Both the position numbers and the translations under genes were made by a program. The notes beneath the pieces were generated by a model. That model saw nothing but the letters and a program-made list of their open reading frames with translations, was not told where the DNA came from and made no database searches. Below are positions 7,418-16,167 of a stretch of DNA of 25,040 nucleotides, piece by piece. The stretch covers positions 1 to 25,040 of the forward strand of contig CAZHTF010000048.1 of the NCBI GenBank assembly GCA_964535305.1, written 5' to 3'. Position 1 is the first letter of the stretch, and every line of letters begins with the position of its first letter. Source of the stretch: CAZHTF01 sp964535305 (GTDB taxonomy: Bacteria > Planctomycetota > Phycisphaerae > UBA1845 > Fen-1342).

Positions 7418-9313
7418 CTACCGTGGCTGCGGCGGCGGATGCAGCTCGAAAGCCCAGCGCTGGCTCGAGCCCCAGAAGAGCCGCGCGCCGGACTCCGCCG
7501 GCGGCTGCTCGAATTCAATCTCCAACACGCGGATGCCCGCCGAATCGGCTTGGAGCACGCGCAGCCGTCCGCCGCGGAATGCGTGCGTCGCTCCGGGCTG
7601 AGCGGCTTCTTCGCCGCGCGCGGCGCGCAGCAGCTCGCCGAGCGCGCCGGAGAAATAGCGCTGTTGCGCGATCTGCACGCGCAAGACGCGCGGGCTGAGC
7701 CACTCGACCTCAGCGGGCGCGGTCATTCCCAGCACGCGCGGGGCCCAGGTGAGCACCACCACGCGCAGCTCACGGGCGCCGCTGCGCTGCATCAAGGCTG
7801 GCCCGAGGTAATGCGCGATCAGCGGCATATTCAGCATGTAAAGCGTTTGGCCGTCGCGCACGCCGTCGGCGGACGCGAGCACTTCGTCGATGACGCGATC
7901 TTCGACCTGCCGCGCGGCTTCGAGCGCGCGCGTGAACTGCAGGCACAGGAAGCCCATCACCGCGGCGCTCAGCAATAGACCTAGGCGTGCCAGCAGCAAC
8001 CTGCGGCCCGCGCGGCTGCGTGCCGCGGCGCTGTGGTCTAGCACATTGCGGGCGATCGCGGCGCCACGCGCCGCGGCCGGCGGCGGCGGTCGGTGACCGA
8101 CGAGTGCCTCGTACGCCAGCGAAATCAGCATGGCCCAGCCCGCGCCCGGCAGATACAGATGATGCGGCGATTCAAAGGCCGGCAGCACGGGCGTCATCGT
8201 CAACACCAGCCAACCCGGCGCAAGCCACGCAATTTCGCGGCGACGATTTCGCCAGCAGAGCCACAGAATCAGTAGCAGCAGCAGGCCGCTCGCGCCGTAG
8301 AGAATCCACGGCCGCTCGCGCAGATACGTCACGCCCCCGAACGGCAGGATCGGGACCAGCAGAAACTGGCCCAGAATGTAGTAGCAGAATTTGTCGAACA
8401 CGAACGACCAGAAGCCCGGGTCGGCCGGCGTCCGCACATACGGGAATGGCGGGATGCCGCCCGCGCCCAGCAGGCTGTGCCGCAGCCAGACGTATCCAGC
8501 GCCGACGAGCAAGCACGCCGTCAGCAGCAGGGCCGCGCGCGTTAGCCCGCCGCGCTGTGCTGCTACCAAACCCGGCGCAGGCGCGCCGCGCGGGCGAAAG
8601 AGGCGCACCAGCTCGCACAGCGCCAGCACGAACGGCAGCACGATCGCGTTTTCGCGACAGCCGAGCGCCAGGCCGAAGAACGCGAGACAAGCTGCGGCGA
8701 GGGCCGCGATTCGCAGCCGCCCGGCGGTGCTGATTTCGCCGCTGGCTGCGGCGCTGCCGCGGATGGGCGCTACATCGCGCAGCGCGACGTAGCAGCGCGT
8801 CGCCGCCAGCAGAAACGCGGTCACCATCAGTTCGCTTTGCGAGGCGACCCACTGCACCGTGCCGACATGGCCGGGGTGCAGCGCCAGCAGCAGCGTGCCG
8901 GCCAGGGCCGCTTCGCGCGGCACGCCCAGCCGCCGCATCAGCATCATCAGCATGCCGCAATTCAGCGCATGCCAGGCGAGCGAAACGGCGTGCAGCGCGG
9001 CGGGCGACCAGCCGCTGAGCGTGTACGCCAGCTTCATCAGCCCGAACGCGATCGGCCGGAAGAAGCGCAGCGTGCACGGCTCGAACCAAGGCGTCTCGAG
9101 CACGCCGCCGATCAGCTCGAGCCGGCACGCGTCGGTCAGGCTGCGCAGCGACCAGTCGGCGGCTTTGAGTTGTTGATAGTGGGCGTAATCGTCGAGGAAC
9201 AGGCTGCCGCGCAGGGCCGGTCCGTGCAGCGCCAGGATTGCCGCCAGCACTGCCAGCAGCAGCCCCGCGTCGCGCCAATGCTCGGCCCGCGGCCGCGGGC
9301 GCTCCAGATTCAT
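7418..9313 (-). CDS. GT-C fold membrane glycosyltransferase, TMTC-like
   Basis: This 631-residue polytopic membrane protein starts at ATG 9313, which overlaps the stop of the upstream gene by four bases (ATGA). Upstream in-frame starts lie inside that gene and would add an improbable Arg/Ala-rich leader. After TM1 (about 16-35) comes FLDDY with D41-D42, the acidic pair expected in the first extracytoplasmic loop of GT-C transferases. FRPI (about 86-89), HALN (about 115-118) and HPGHVGTVQWVASQSEL (146-162) match the pattern of TMTC/O-mannosyltransferase-type proteins. Around ten more hydrophobic segments follow. A C-terminal extracytoplasmic-looking domain of roughly 150 residues ends in a Pro-rich tail. 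It probably transfers a sugar from a polyprenyl-phosphate donor to a protein or glycan outside the inner membrane. The acceptor is unknown. Confidence 0.8.
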   Translation of the reverse strand: MNLERPRPRAEHWRDAGLLLAVLAAILALHGPALRGSLFLDDYAHYQQLKAADWSLRSLTDACRLELIGGVLETPWFEPCTLRFFRPIAFGLMKLAYTLSGWSPAALHAVSLAWHALNCGMLMMLMRRLGVPREAALAGTLLLALHPGHVGTVQWVASQSELMVTAFLLAATRCYVALRDVAPIRGSAAASGEISTAGRLRIAALAAACLAFFGLALGCRENAIVLPFVLALCELVRLFRPRGAPAPGLVAAQRGGLTRAALLLTACLLVGAGYVWLRHSLLGAGGIPPFPYVRTPADPGFWSFVFDKFCYYILGQFLLVPILPFGGVTYLRERPWILYGASGLLLLLILWLCWRNRRREIAWLAPGWLVLTMTPVLPAFESPHHLYLPGAGWAMLISLAYEALVGHRPPPPAAARGAAIARNVLDHSAAARSRAGRRLLLARLGLLLSAAVMGFLCLQFTRALEAARQVEDRVIDEVLASADGVRDGQTLYMLNMPLIAHYLGPALMQRSGARELRVVVLTWAPRVLGMTAPAEVEWLSPRVLRVQIAQQRYFSGALGELLRAARGEEAAQPGATHAFRGGRLRVLQADSAGIRVLEIEFEQPPAESGARLFWGSSQRWAFELHPPPQPR

Positions 9314-10596
9314 CGCGATCCGGAGGTCGCCTCGTGCGGCGTGGGCGCCGGCTGCGTCGCCGCGGCGCGCGGTGCGGTGCTCTGCGCCGCGGGCTCGCTG
9401 TCCGGAGTGCCCAGCGCTTCGAGCTCCGGTTTTCCAGGCAGATGAGCGCCGAACAGCGGCACGAGAATTCCCGGCAGCGCCCAGGTCAGTTGGATCAGGC
9501 GGACCGCCAATGCAAACGCCACCGCCTGCGAAACGTCGGCAAAGCCGCGGTGCGCGAAGAACTGCACGTAAGCCCATTCCATCACGCCGAAGGCCTGCGG
9601 CGGCGAGATCGGGATGGCGCCGATGAGAAAGCCGATCGGGACGTAGATGAAGTAGTGCATGAACGGCTGCGGTTTCATGCCCAGGGCGACAGCCATGACG
9701 TAGGCGCTAATCAGCACGATGATCTGCAGCACGAGCGTGTTCACCAGCGAGGCCAGCACCAGCCCGGGGTGATTGCGCATCGCGACCGTTGCGCGGCCGA
9801 TCCGCAGCAACTGGTTGCCCATCGGCAGGCGCTTGGCCAGCGCCGGCAGGCCGATCGCGTGCCGCAGCCGGTTGCTCAGCACGAAAACGGCGGCGATCGC
9901 CAGGCAGACGACGATGCCCGCGAGCACCCACGCCAGCCGGCCGAAGTGCTTGGCGTCCCAGACGGTGATGATCATCGTGCCGGCGATCACCACCAGCCCG
10001 AACAGGCCGATCACGCGATCCAGGAAGACCGTCAGCACGGCTTCGGTTTTTCGATCGGTGTAGCGCGTGATGTAGTAGGCCTTGATCAAGTCGCCGCCGG
10101 TCGTGCCCGGCAGCGCGAAATTGAAGAAATTTCCGGCGAACGAGAGCTTGACCGAGTTCCAGAATGTCAGGCGCACTTCCTGAATCGCAAGCATCCAGAT
10201 CAGCCGCAGCGATTGCAGGAATGGCACCGGCAGGAAGAAAAGGACCGCCAGCGCGGCGTGGGTCCAGTTTGCGCGTTTGAGCACGCCACGGATGCCGTAC
10301 TCGATGTCAGGGACGGTTCCGCCGGCGACGAGCCGCACGTTTGCGACTGGGATTTCGGAGCGGGCGCCGTTCTCCTCGATGACGAACACGTCCGGGCGCT
10401 CTTCGATCAGTCGCACGAAGCGGCCGTCGTTAAGGCGCACACGGTCGTACCAGGCCACGTGCGTGACGAGGTAGAGCACCGCGACGGCGCACAGGCCGTA
10501 GCGCAGCAGCGGCAGAATCCAACCCAAAGGCGACGCTTTGCTCACGCGAGCCCACATGCGAGGAATCCAACGCACGCCACGCCGCGGCTCGGCCAT
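9310..10596 (-). CDS. LPG synthase TM-domain (UPF0104/YbhN-like) membrane protein
   Basis: This 428-residue protein has about eight membrane segments and the family signature LPGTTGGDLIKAYY (162-175). The family core (lysylphosphatidylglycerol synthase N-terminal flippase-like domain, also found in AglD-like proteins) usually acts in moving or modifying lipids or lipid-linked sugars. There is no C-terminal aminoacyltransferase domain, so it is not a full MprF. Between TM1 (about 27-46) and TM2 (about 112-130) lies a roughly 60-residue soluble insert rich in beta-prone residues (RVRLNDGRFVRLIEERPDVFVIEE). The C-terminus is a low-complexity Pro/Ala/Thr tail (about 395-428). The stop overlaps the start of the GT-C glycosyltransferase, which suggests that the pair works together on lipid-linked sugar. 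The start is ATG 10596, with only a weak ribosome site. Confidence 0.88.
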   Translation of the reverse strand: MAEPRRGVRWIPRMWARVSKASPLGWILPLLRYGLCAVAVLYLVTHVAWYDRVRLNDGRFVRLIEERPDVFVIEENGARSEIPVANVRLVAGGTVPDIEYGIRGVLKRANWTHAALAVLFFLPVPFLQSLRLIWMLAIQEVRLTFWNSVKLSFAGNFFNFALPGTTGGDLIKAYYITRYTDRKTEAVLTVFLDRVIGLFGLVVIAGTMIITVWDAKHFGRLAWVLAGIVVCLAIAAVFVLSNRLRHAIGLPALAKRLPMGNQLLRIGRATVAMRNHPGLVLASLVNTLVLQIIVLISAYVMAVALGMKPQPFMHYFIYVPIGFLIGAIPISPPQAFGVMEWAYVQFFAHRGFADVSQAVAFALAVRLIQLTWALPGILVPLFGAHLPGKPELEALGTPDSEPAAQSTAPRAAATQPAPTPHEATSGSR

Positions 10597-10690
10597 GCCC
10601 CGATGACGGCGTTGAGTCTGGCAGTCTATCCCGGGTCGAAAGGCGCGCGTAGCGCGACGGCGAAAAACGAACCCGGGCGGCTGTGACAGA

Positions 10691-10708
10691 AACCGTTCCC
10701 GAGCGGTT
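10691..10708. promoter_or_regulatory. Inverted repeat in divergent intergenic region
   Basis: AACCG (10691-10695) and CGGTT (10704-10708) are separated by 8 bp, 34 bp before the start of the TPR-like membrane protein gene and in the gap shared with the divergent LPG-synthase-like gene. It could bind a dimeric regulator. The repeat is short, and no convincing promoter hexamers accompany it. Confidence 0.2.
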
Positions 10709-10741
10709 CACGCGCCGCACAATCTGACTACCATATCGCAC

Positions 10742-12679
10742 ATGGCAACTGAACCTGCGGGGGCGTTGAGCGAGAGCACCCGCTCCCAGCTTGCCGCACC
10801 TGCGGTTGAACAGAACGACGAATCGGCGCATATGCCGCGCGCCCGCGAGCCGTTCATGGATGTCTGGTCGCGGACGGATCCCCGTCACCGCCGACAGACG
10901 ATCATGCTGCTGTTTGTGAACCTGGCGCTGTTCTGCGGTCTCTGCGTGTTCACGCATTGGCTGCACGTGGCGCGGCTGTTTGATTTCTCGATCGAGAGCT
11001 ACATCGCGCCGGCGCGCGTCTTTGGCGAGCAAACACAGACGCTGACCGACTTCATTCTGTTCCCGATCAGCGTCGAGCTTACGCCGGTGCACGGCGTGGT
11101 GCTGGGGCTGCTGGTGGCCGCGACGGTTGCGGTGCCGATTCTGATCGCGATTCTGTACCGCTTCTGGAGTGCGATTCCGTTCATCCTGGCGGTGCTGGTA
11201 TTCGCGCACATGCCCTGGATGGCGTTTACGCTGCTGCTGAGCTGCGTGTTGGCGTCGGTGCCGCCTTTCCGCCTGCCGTTTCGCTTCGGATCCGCGCTGG
11301 TCGGGATGCTGCCGGTGCTGGCGTATCTGTACTTGGCGACAGGGGCGCCGCAGGACGGGCCGCTGTCGTCTCCATCGCAGAGCTTCCAGCTCACATTCCC
11401 GTGGGTGCTGGCGATCATCGCGGCCTGTGCGATGATGGGGCTGGTCTTGCTGCTGGCACGGATCGTGAACTACCGGCCGACGGCGGTGGCGCCGGTGGTC
11501 GCGGTGATGTTCGCCACGCCGGTGATCCTGTTTCACGCACGGGTGGGGGTGGACGAATTGGCGTATCGCGTGCTGGAGGCGCAGTATGGCCCGCGTTCGC
11601 CGCGCTTCGAGCCCGCTGAAGACCCGGAAGTCACCACGGATCGCATTCGGAATCTGGTGCACCGCTGGACGACGGATGAGCCCGGCGTGGACGCCTATCG
11701 CGCCGATTTCCTGGCCTGGTGGGATGGGCGGGTCGACGGTCTCAAGCAGCGCGTCCGTCAGCGATTGCAGACCGAGTTTCTGCGCGATCGGCATGCCGCG
11801 TACGACGCCTGCAGCCGCTTCATTTCCGATCATCCCAAGAGCCGCTACGTGCCCTGCGTGCTCTACATTCAGGCCCGCGTTTTGGACACACGACTCGACG
11901 AGCGGCGCTTCGAGCAGATCCCGCCGCGGCGCGAGCTATACAGTGATTTTCCGCACGTGCAATCGGAAGCGGCCTGGGCGGCCCTGCTGAGTCAGTATCC
12001 GGATTCGCCACTGGCGCTTGCGGCGGCGATTCGACTGGCGCAGCTCTACCTGCGGCAAGCGCAACCCGATCGCGCCCAGGAGATGCTCGAATGGGTGCGG
12101 GCGCGCGAGCCGCGCGCGGGCGCGAGCGTGCCGGCGACGCAGCCGACGGCGAAGCTGCTGGCCGCTGTCGCGCCGGAGAGCACGCTGAATTTCGAGCCGG
12201 AGCCGTATTTCTTCGAGGCGGGCCGACTCGCCGAGCTGATCCAGGAGAATCGCGACGACCCGCGCTTCGGCAACACTCCGCTGGTGGCGCTGGCGGCGTT
12301 GGATCCGCGACGCGCCGGCTACTCCGAGCAATTGCTGCTGCTGGCTCAGGAGTATGAGCACGGGCTGCTGCATGACAACCTGCTGGTGCGCTGGGCTGCG
12401 GCACAGCTCGATGTCGAATCGCGCGCGGCGCGGCTGAGCGAGTGCATCGCGGCGTTCAGCGGTGAAGACGCGCTGCCCGAAGCGCTCTTTCGCCTGGCGG
12501 ACCTGGAGATCCAGGCCAGCACCAGCGACGACCCGACGCGTCGGGCACGCGGCGTCTCGCGGATGCGCGAACTGTCGACACGCTTTGGCGCAACGTTCTG
12601 GGGCGCCGCCGCCGCCGATCGCCTGGCGATGATGGACCCGACGACGGCGCGGCCGGCGGGCGTGAGGGCCGCGCGTTGA
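10742..12679 (+). CDS. Membrane protein with N-terminal TM bundle and C-terminal TPR-like domain
   Basis: This is a 645-residue protein of unknown function. Residues 1-50 are polar. Hydrophobic segments at about 53-75, 117-139, 143-172, 183-200, 220-240 and 246-265 form a six-helix membrane part. Residues 280-645 are soluble and helical, with TPR-like repeats of the YfiO/YbgF kind, for example RHAAYDACSRFISDHPKSRYVPCVLYIQARVL and EAAWAALLSQYPDSPLALAAAIRLAQLYLRQAQPDRAQEML. Such solenoids usually scaffold protein complexes. No catalytic motif is visible. The stop overlaps the ubiX start (TTGA at 12676-12679), so the gene is translationally coupled to quinone-type genes, but its role there is unclear. 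A very long antisense frame over its start is a GC-driven shadow. Confidence 0.82.
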   Translation: MATEPAGALSESTRSQLAAPAVEQNDESAHMPRAREPFMDVWSRTDPRHRRQTIMLLFVNLALFCGLCVFTHWLHVARLFDFSIESYIAPARVFGEQTQTLTDFILFPISVELTPVHGVVLGLLVAATVAVPILIAILYRFWSAIPFILAVLVFAHMPWMAFTLLLSCVLASVPPFRLPFRFGSALVGMLPVLAYLYLATGAPQDGPLSSPSQSFQLTFPWVLAIIAACAMMGLVLLLARIVNYRPTAVAPVVAVMFATPVILFHARVGVDELAYRVLEAQYGPRSPRFEPAEDPEVTTDRIRNLVHRWTTDEPGVDAYRADFLAWWDGRVDGLKQRVRQRLQTEFLRDRHAAYDACSRFISDHPKSRYVPCVLYIQARVLDTRLDERRFEQIPPRRELYSDFPHVQSEAAWAALLSQYPDSPLALAAAIRLAQLYLRQAQPDRAQEMLEWVRAREPRAGASVPATQPTAKLLAAVAPESTLNFEPEPYFFEAGRLAELIQENRDDPRFGNTPLVALAALDPRRAGYSEQLLLLAQEYEHGLLHDNLLVRWAAAQLDVESRAARLSECIAAFSGEDALPEALFRLADLEIQASTSDDPTRRARGVSRMRELSTRFGATFWGAAAADRLAMMDPTTARPAGVRAAR

Positions 12680-13320
12680 AGAACATCATCCTGGGCATCA
12701 CCGGCGCCAGCGGCGCGATTTACGCGCGGCGCTTGGCACAGTGCATCGTCGCGAGCGGAGCGCATCTGCACCTGGCGATCACGCCACTGGGACGCCGGCT
12801 GCTCGCGGACGAGTTGGGCATTCGCCGCGCGACGCTGCCGGAGATCCTCGGTGCGCACGCCACCCGTGCGACGCTCTATCCGCACGCGGACCTGGGCGCC
12901 AAGATCGCCAGCGGTTCGTTCATCTCCGACGGGATGGCGATCTGCCCGTGCAGCAGCAACACGCTCGGCGCGCTCGCCAGCGGGCTTACGGACAATCTCG
13001 TGACGCGGGCCGCCACGGTGACGCTGAAGGAATCGCGGCGGCTGGTGCTTGTCCACCGCGAAATGCCGATCGGTGCGATCGAAATCGAGAACATGCTCAA
13101 GCTCAGCCGCGGCGGCGCGATCATCTGCCCGGCGTCGCCCGGCTTTTACATGCTGCCCGAGACAATTGACGATCTGGTCGACTTCGTCGTCGGCCGCGTG
13201 CTCGACCTTCTGTCCATTCCGCATACGCTCAACACCCGCTGGGACCCGACGCGCACCGCGCTCGCCGCGCCCGCGCCACGCGTGGCGGAGTCGGCGCCGA
13301 CGCAGACAGACGAGCCGTAA
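12676..13320 (+). CDS. ubiX: Flavin prenyltransferase UbiX
   Basis: This 214-residue protein is collinear with the UbiX/Pad1 family. It shows the FMN-binding GITGASG (7-13), SFISDGMAICPCSSNTL (81-97) with the conserved SDGM, LKESRRLVLVHREMP (117-131) and PASPGFYMLP (152-161). UbiX joins dimethylallyl phosphate (or pyrophosphate) to FMN to make prenylated FMN, the cofactor of UbiD-type decarboxylases, in the cytosol. The start is TTG 12676, overlapping the upstream stop by four bases, with GAGGG seven bases before it. The last 25 residues form an Ala/Pro tail beyond the core. With the UbiA-type gene 47 bp downstream it suggests quinone synthesis, probably the futalosine menaquinone route in this phylum. 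No ubiD is in the window. Confidence 0.95.
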   Translation: MKNIILGITGASGAIYARRLAQCIVASGAHLHLAITPLGRRLLADELGIRRATLPEILGAHATRATLYPHADLGAKIASGSFISDGMAICPCSSNTLGALASGLTDNLVTRAATVTLKESRRLVLVHREMPIGAIEIENMLKLSRGGAIICPASPGFYMLPETIDDLVDFVVGRVLDLLSIPHTLNTRWDPTRTALAAPAPRVAESAPTQTDEP

Positions 13321-13367
13321 CGCGCCGCAGCCGCTGCACGCCGGCGATCGCGTACACTTCGAATCCG

Positions 13368-14252
13368 ATGAGCTCGCTCTATTCCAACGCGCGGACCTGG
13401 GCGGAGATGATCAAGCTCAGCCATTCCGTCTTTGCGCTGCCATTCGCGCTGCTGGCGACATTTCTGGCGGCCCAGCCGGGGCGGCCCAGCGTCCTGCAGT
13501 TCGCGTTGATCGTGCTGTGCATGGTCGGGGCGCGCAGCGCCGCGATGACGTTTAACCGCATCATCGACGCCCGATTCGACGCAGACAATCCGCGCACCGC
13601 CAACCGCCCGATCCCGCGCGGGCAGATCGATCGCGGTAGCGCCTGGCTGTTCTTCGCCGCCGCGTGCGGCCTGTTCGGCGCGTCCGCGGGGGGCTTCTAC
13701 TGGTTTGAGGGGAACGCCTGGCCGCTGGCGCTCACCGTTCCCGTGCTGGCGTGGCTGTGCGGCTATTCGTACGCCAAGCGCTTTACCGCCTCGTCGCACG
13801 TGCTGCTCGGAATTGGGATCGCCTTCGCGCCGGTTGCGGCCTGGATCGCGATTCGCCCGGAGACGCTCGGCCCGCCCGCGTGGCTGCTGATGCTGGCGGT
13901 CACGTGCTGGGTCGCCGGCTTTGATCTGATCTACGCCTGCCAGGATGTCGGCTTCGACCGCAGCGCCGGCCTCTACAGCGTGCCAGCCCGCTACGGCGTG
14001 CCGACGGCGCTGTGGCTGGCGCGCGGGCTGCATGTCGTCACGGTCGCGGCGCTGCTGGGTGTGGGCTGGACGGCAAAGCTGGGCTGGCCGTACTTCATCG
14101 GCGTCGGGCTGGCTGCGGTGCTGCTGACGGTCGAGAACGCGATCGTCAGCCCGCGCGATCTGACGCGCGTCAACCTGGCGTTCTTCACCGTCAACGGCAT
14201 CGTGGGCGTGCTGTTGGGCCTGCTGGGAATTCTCGATATCGTTGCGTTGTGA
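13368..14252 (+). CDS. UbiA-family polyprenyltransferase (MqnP-like)
   Basis: This 294-residue protein has about eight membrane helices and both Asp-rich motifs of UbiA prenyltransferases. The first is NRIIDARFDADNPRTANRP (63-81; N63, D67, D71). The second is ACQDVGFDRSAGLYSVPARYG (D193, D197). These bind Mg2+ and the polyprenyl diphosphate, and the enzyme attaches the isoprenoid tail to an aromatic acceptor in the inner membrane. The NPRTANRPIPRG wording is close to the 4-hydroxybenzoate-polyprenyltransferase-like enzymes found beside UbiX and UbiD homologues in futalosine-type menaquinone organisms. The acceptor is therefore probably a naphthoate, although 4-hydroxybenzoate cannot be excluded from sequence. 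The stop overlaps the next gene's start (GTGA). Confidence 0.92.
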   Translation: MSSLYSNARTWAEMIKLSHSVFALPFALLATFLAAQPGRPSVLQFALIVLCMVGARSAAMTFNRIIDARFDADNPRTANRPIPRGQIDRGSAWLFFAAACGLFGASAGGFYWFEGNAWPLALTVPVLAWLCGYSYAKRFTASSHVLLGIGIAFAPVAAWIAIRPETLGPPAWLLMLAVTCWVAGFDLIYACQDVGFDRSAGLYSVPARYGVPTALWLARGLHVVTVAALLGVGWTAKLGWPYFIGVGLAAVLLTVENAIVSPRDLTRVNLAFFTVNGIVGVLLGLLGILDIVAL

Positions 14253-16012
14253 CCGCCGCCGCGCCACGCGCTTCGTCGCACACACGTCATGTCGCCGCTG
14301 CCGCACGCCGCCCAAAAAGGCGCCGCGTGCGCCCGTGGCAATTCTGCATCGCGTGGCTGGCGCTGATGGCGCCGCTCGCGAGCTGGGGCCTGCCAAGCCG
14401 CGCGGCGGACGAGCTGCTCTTTGGCGGCCAGCCGGCCTGGCCCGCGGCGCAGTTTCAGGCGACCGGGCAGCTCGCATCGTTACGCGAACGGGAAGCGGGC
14501 GCCGACACCGACCTGAACCCGTTGCAGGCGACGCAGACAATCCTCGATCTGACCGCCAGCGACGCCGACCGCGCCGCAATTCTGCTGCGCTACAGGCTCT
14601 ACTCGCGCCAGCCGGATGAGATGATCACGTTTCGAGCGCTGGCACGGATGAGGCCGCGCGAAGCAAACTTCGACCCGCAGCTCTACCAATATGGCGGGCT
14701 ATACGTGTACCTGGCGGGCGCGGCGGCGGGGCTCGCCGGCGGTCTGGGCTTCACACGCCTCAGCAGCGACCTGGGCGCATACCTGGCGGAACCCGAGCTC
14801 TTTGGCCGGCTTTATGTCGCCACGCGCTGCATCTCGCTCATCGCCGGAACGCTGGCTCTGGCGGCCGTGTTTCGACTCGCCGCGCGCGGCGCCGGCCGAA
14901 CGGCGGGCTGGCTGGCGATGATCCTCACCGCGCTTTCGCCCAGCTTCATCACGTTCAGCCTCGAAGCCAAGCCACACCTGCCGGCGACCGCGGCGCTGCT
15001 ATGGGCCGCTGTGCTGGCGCTCGATTTTTCGCGCGCGGCGTCGACGCGCGTCGCGCTGCGGCTCGGTGCGCTGGTGGGAGTCGCCTCCGGCCTGGTGCTG
15101 ACCGGCGCTGCCGGCGGATTGCACTGGGCCACGCTGCTGCCGCTTGCGAAGGGCAGCGCGCGCCGCGGAATGCTACTGGCCGCTGCGCTGGCGCTGGCCA
15201 TCTACGCGCTCACCAACCCCTATGTTCTCTACAACGCGTTGTTGCGACCCAGCGCGATTCTCAGCAACCTCGGAAACTCCGGAACGATGTACCGCGCGAC
15301 GGTTTCGCTCGACGGAATGCAAACCGTCGTCGCGCTATTGGCCGAGAGCGTCGGTGCGGGCGTACTGATCGTCGGCCTGGGTGCGCTGCTGTGGCCGTGC
15401 CGCGTGCAGCCGCGTGCACTGCTGGCGCTCGCGCCGCCGGCGCTGGGCATGACGCTGTTGTGCGTTGCGCTGGGTGCGGGAAAACCCGCGGAGTTCGCAC
15501 GCTTCCTGCTGCTGCCGGCGCTGCTCTTGTGCGTGTCAACGGCCGTTGGGCTGGTGCGGCTGGCCGCCCGCTCGCGGATCGCGGCGCTGGTCGCATTGTG
15601 CCTGGTCGTTCCGACGCAGGGCTCGCTGGCGTACGTGTCGGCGTTCGCGACCGACGCGCGCGGCGTGAACGAGTCGCGCCGGCTCGCCGGACACGCGCTC
15701 GCCGAGATGCTCGCAGCCGGCGAGCCGATCGGGATGGTGCAGGAGCCGGCCCCGTACGCCACTCCGCCGCTGGATTTCACGCAGCGGCAAGTGCTGCTGC
15801 TGCCTTCTGCCGCCCCGCCGGCGCTGGACCCGGCGATGCTGCCGCGCGTGCTGGTACTGACCGCCGACGACGAGCGGCGGATCGCGGGCGCGTGGTGGCG
15901 GCCGCACTACCGGCTTGAGCGAGGCTTTCCGGCCGAGCCCGCGCGGCTCACGCCGATCGCCTGGGCGAACAAGGCGACCTACGTGTTCGTCCGCGTCGAA
16001 CACAGCGAATAA
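14249..16012 (+). CDS. Glycosyltransferase family 39-like membrane protein
   Basis: This protein has 587 residues from GTG 14249, whose GTGA overlaps the ubiA-type stop. Earlier in-frame starts lie within that gene and would give an implausible Arg-rich leader. A basic N-terminus (RRPKRRR) precedes TM1 (about 29-47). In the first loop QPDEMITFRAL (D123-E124) is followed by NFDPQLYQYGGLYVYL (140-155), the layout of the PMT/ArnT GT-C superfamily in which the DE pair is catalytic. Further hydrophobic helices run to about residue 470. A roughly 115-residue soluble C-terminal part follows (from about FATDARGVNESRRLAG). It probably uses a polyprenyl-phosphate sugar donor on the outer face of the inner membrane. 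Its coupling to prenyl-lipid genes may reflect shared isoprenoid supply or only operon packing. Confidence 0.82.
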   Translation: MTAAAPRASSHTRHVAAAARRPKRRRVRPWQFCIAWLALMAPLASWGLPSRAADELLFGGQPAWPAAQFQATGQLASLREREAGADTDLNPLQATQTILDLTASDADRAAILLRYRLYSRQPDEMITFRALARMRPREANFDPQLYQYGGLYVYLAGAAAGLAGGLGFTRLSSDLGAYLAEPELFGRLYVATRCISLIAGTLALAAVFRLAARGAGRTAGWLAMILTALSPSFITFSLEAKPHLPATAALLWAAVLALDFSRAASTRVALRLGALVGVASGLVLTGAAGGLHWATLLPLAKGSARRGMLLAAALALAIYALTNPYVLYNALLRPSAILSNLGNSGTMYRATVSLDGMQTVVALLAESVGAGVLIVGLGALLWPCRVQPRALLALAPPALGMTLLCVALGAGKPAEFARFLLLPALLLCVSTAVGLVRLAARSRIAALVALCLVVPTQGSLAYVSAFATDARGVNESRRLAGHALAEMLAAGEPIGMVQEPAPYATPPLDFTQRQVLLLPSAAPPALDPAMLPRVLVLTADDERRIAGAWWRPHYRLERGFPAEPARLTPIAWANKATYVFVRVEHSE

Positions 16013-16127
16013 GGCACGCCGGGCGCGGAACGCGGAGTGCAGTCCGTGCCTCTGCTACCAGATAAGCGCAATGTGCCATCGGTCGCGCGGCTTCTGACCG
16101 CCGAAATCCGCATCTTCCAGGTACGCA

Positions 16128-16143
16128 TGGCACAGCGCTTGCT
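16128..16143 (+). promoter_or_regulatory. Sigma-54 (-24/-12) promoter for the FAD monooxygenase gene
   Basis: TGGCAC (16128-16133), five bases, then TTGCT (16139-16143) match the sigma-54 consensus TGGCAC-N5-TTGCW at every scored position. The invariant GG and GC are exactly 10 bp apart. Transcription would start near 16154, leaving a leader of about 14 nt that contains the GGGGAGG ribosome site of the gene starting at 16168. Confidence 0.7.
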
Positions 16144-16167
16144 ACATCGATCCGGGGAGGACCCATC

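Noticed and set aside
9238..10686. Long plus-strand open frame (482 codons) opposite the LPG-synthase-like gene
   Set aside because: It is a shadow rich in Arg, Gln, His and Asp. The minus strand encodes a clear membrane protein with a family signature.
10430..11833. Long minus-strand open frame (467 codons) opposite the TPR-like membrane protein
   Set aside because: Low-complexity Arg/His/Gln composition. The plus-strand frame has well-formed membrane helices and TPR-like repeats.
13146..14579. Long minus-strand open frame (477 codons) opposite the UbiA-type gene
   Set aside because: It is antisense to a gene with both Asp-rich UbiA motifs, and the composition is that of a shadow frame.
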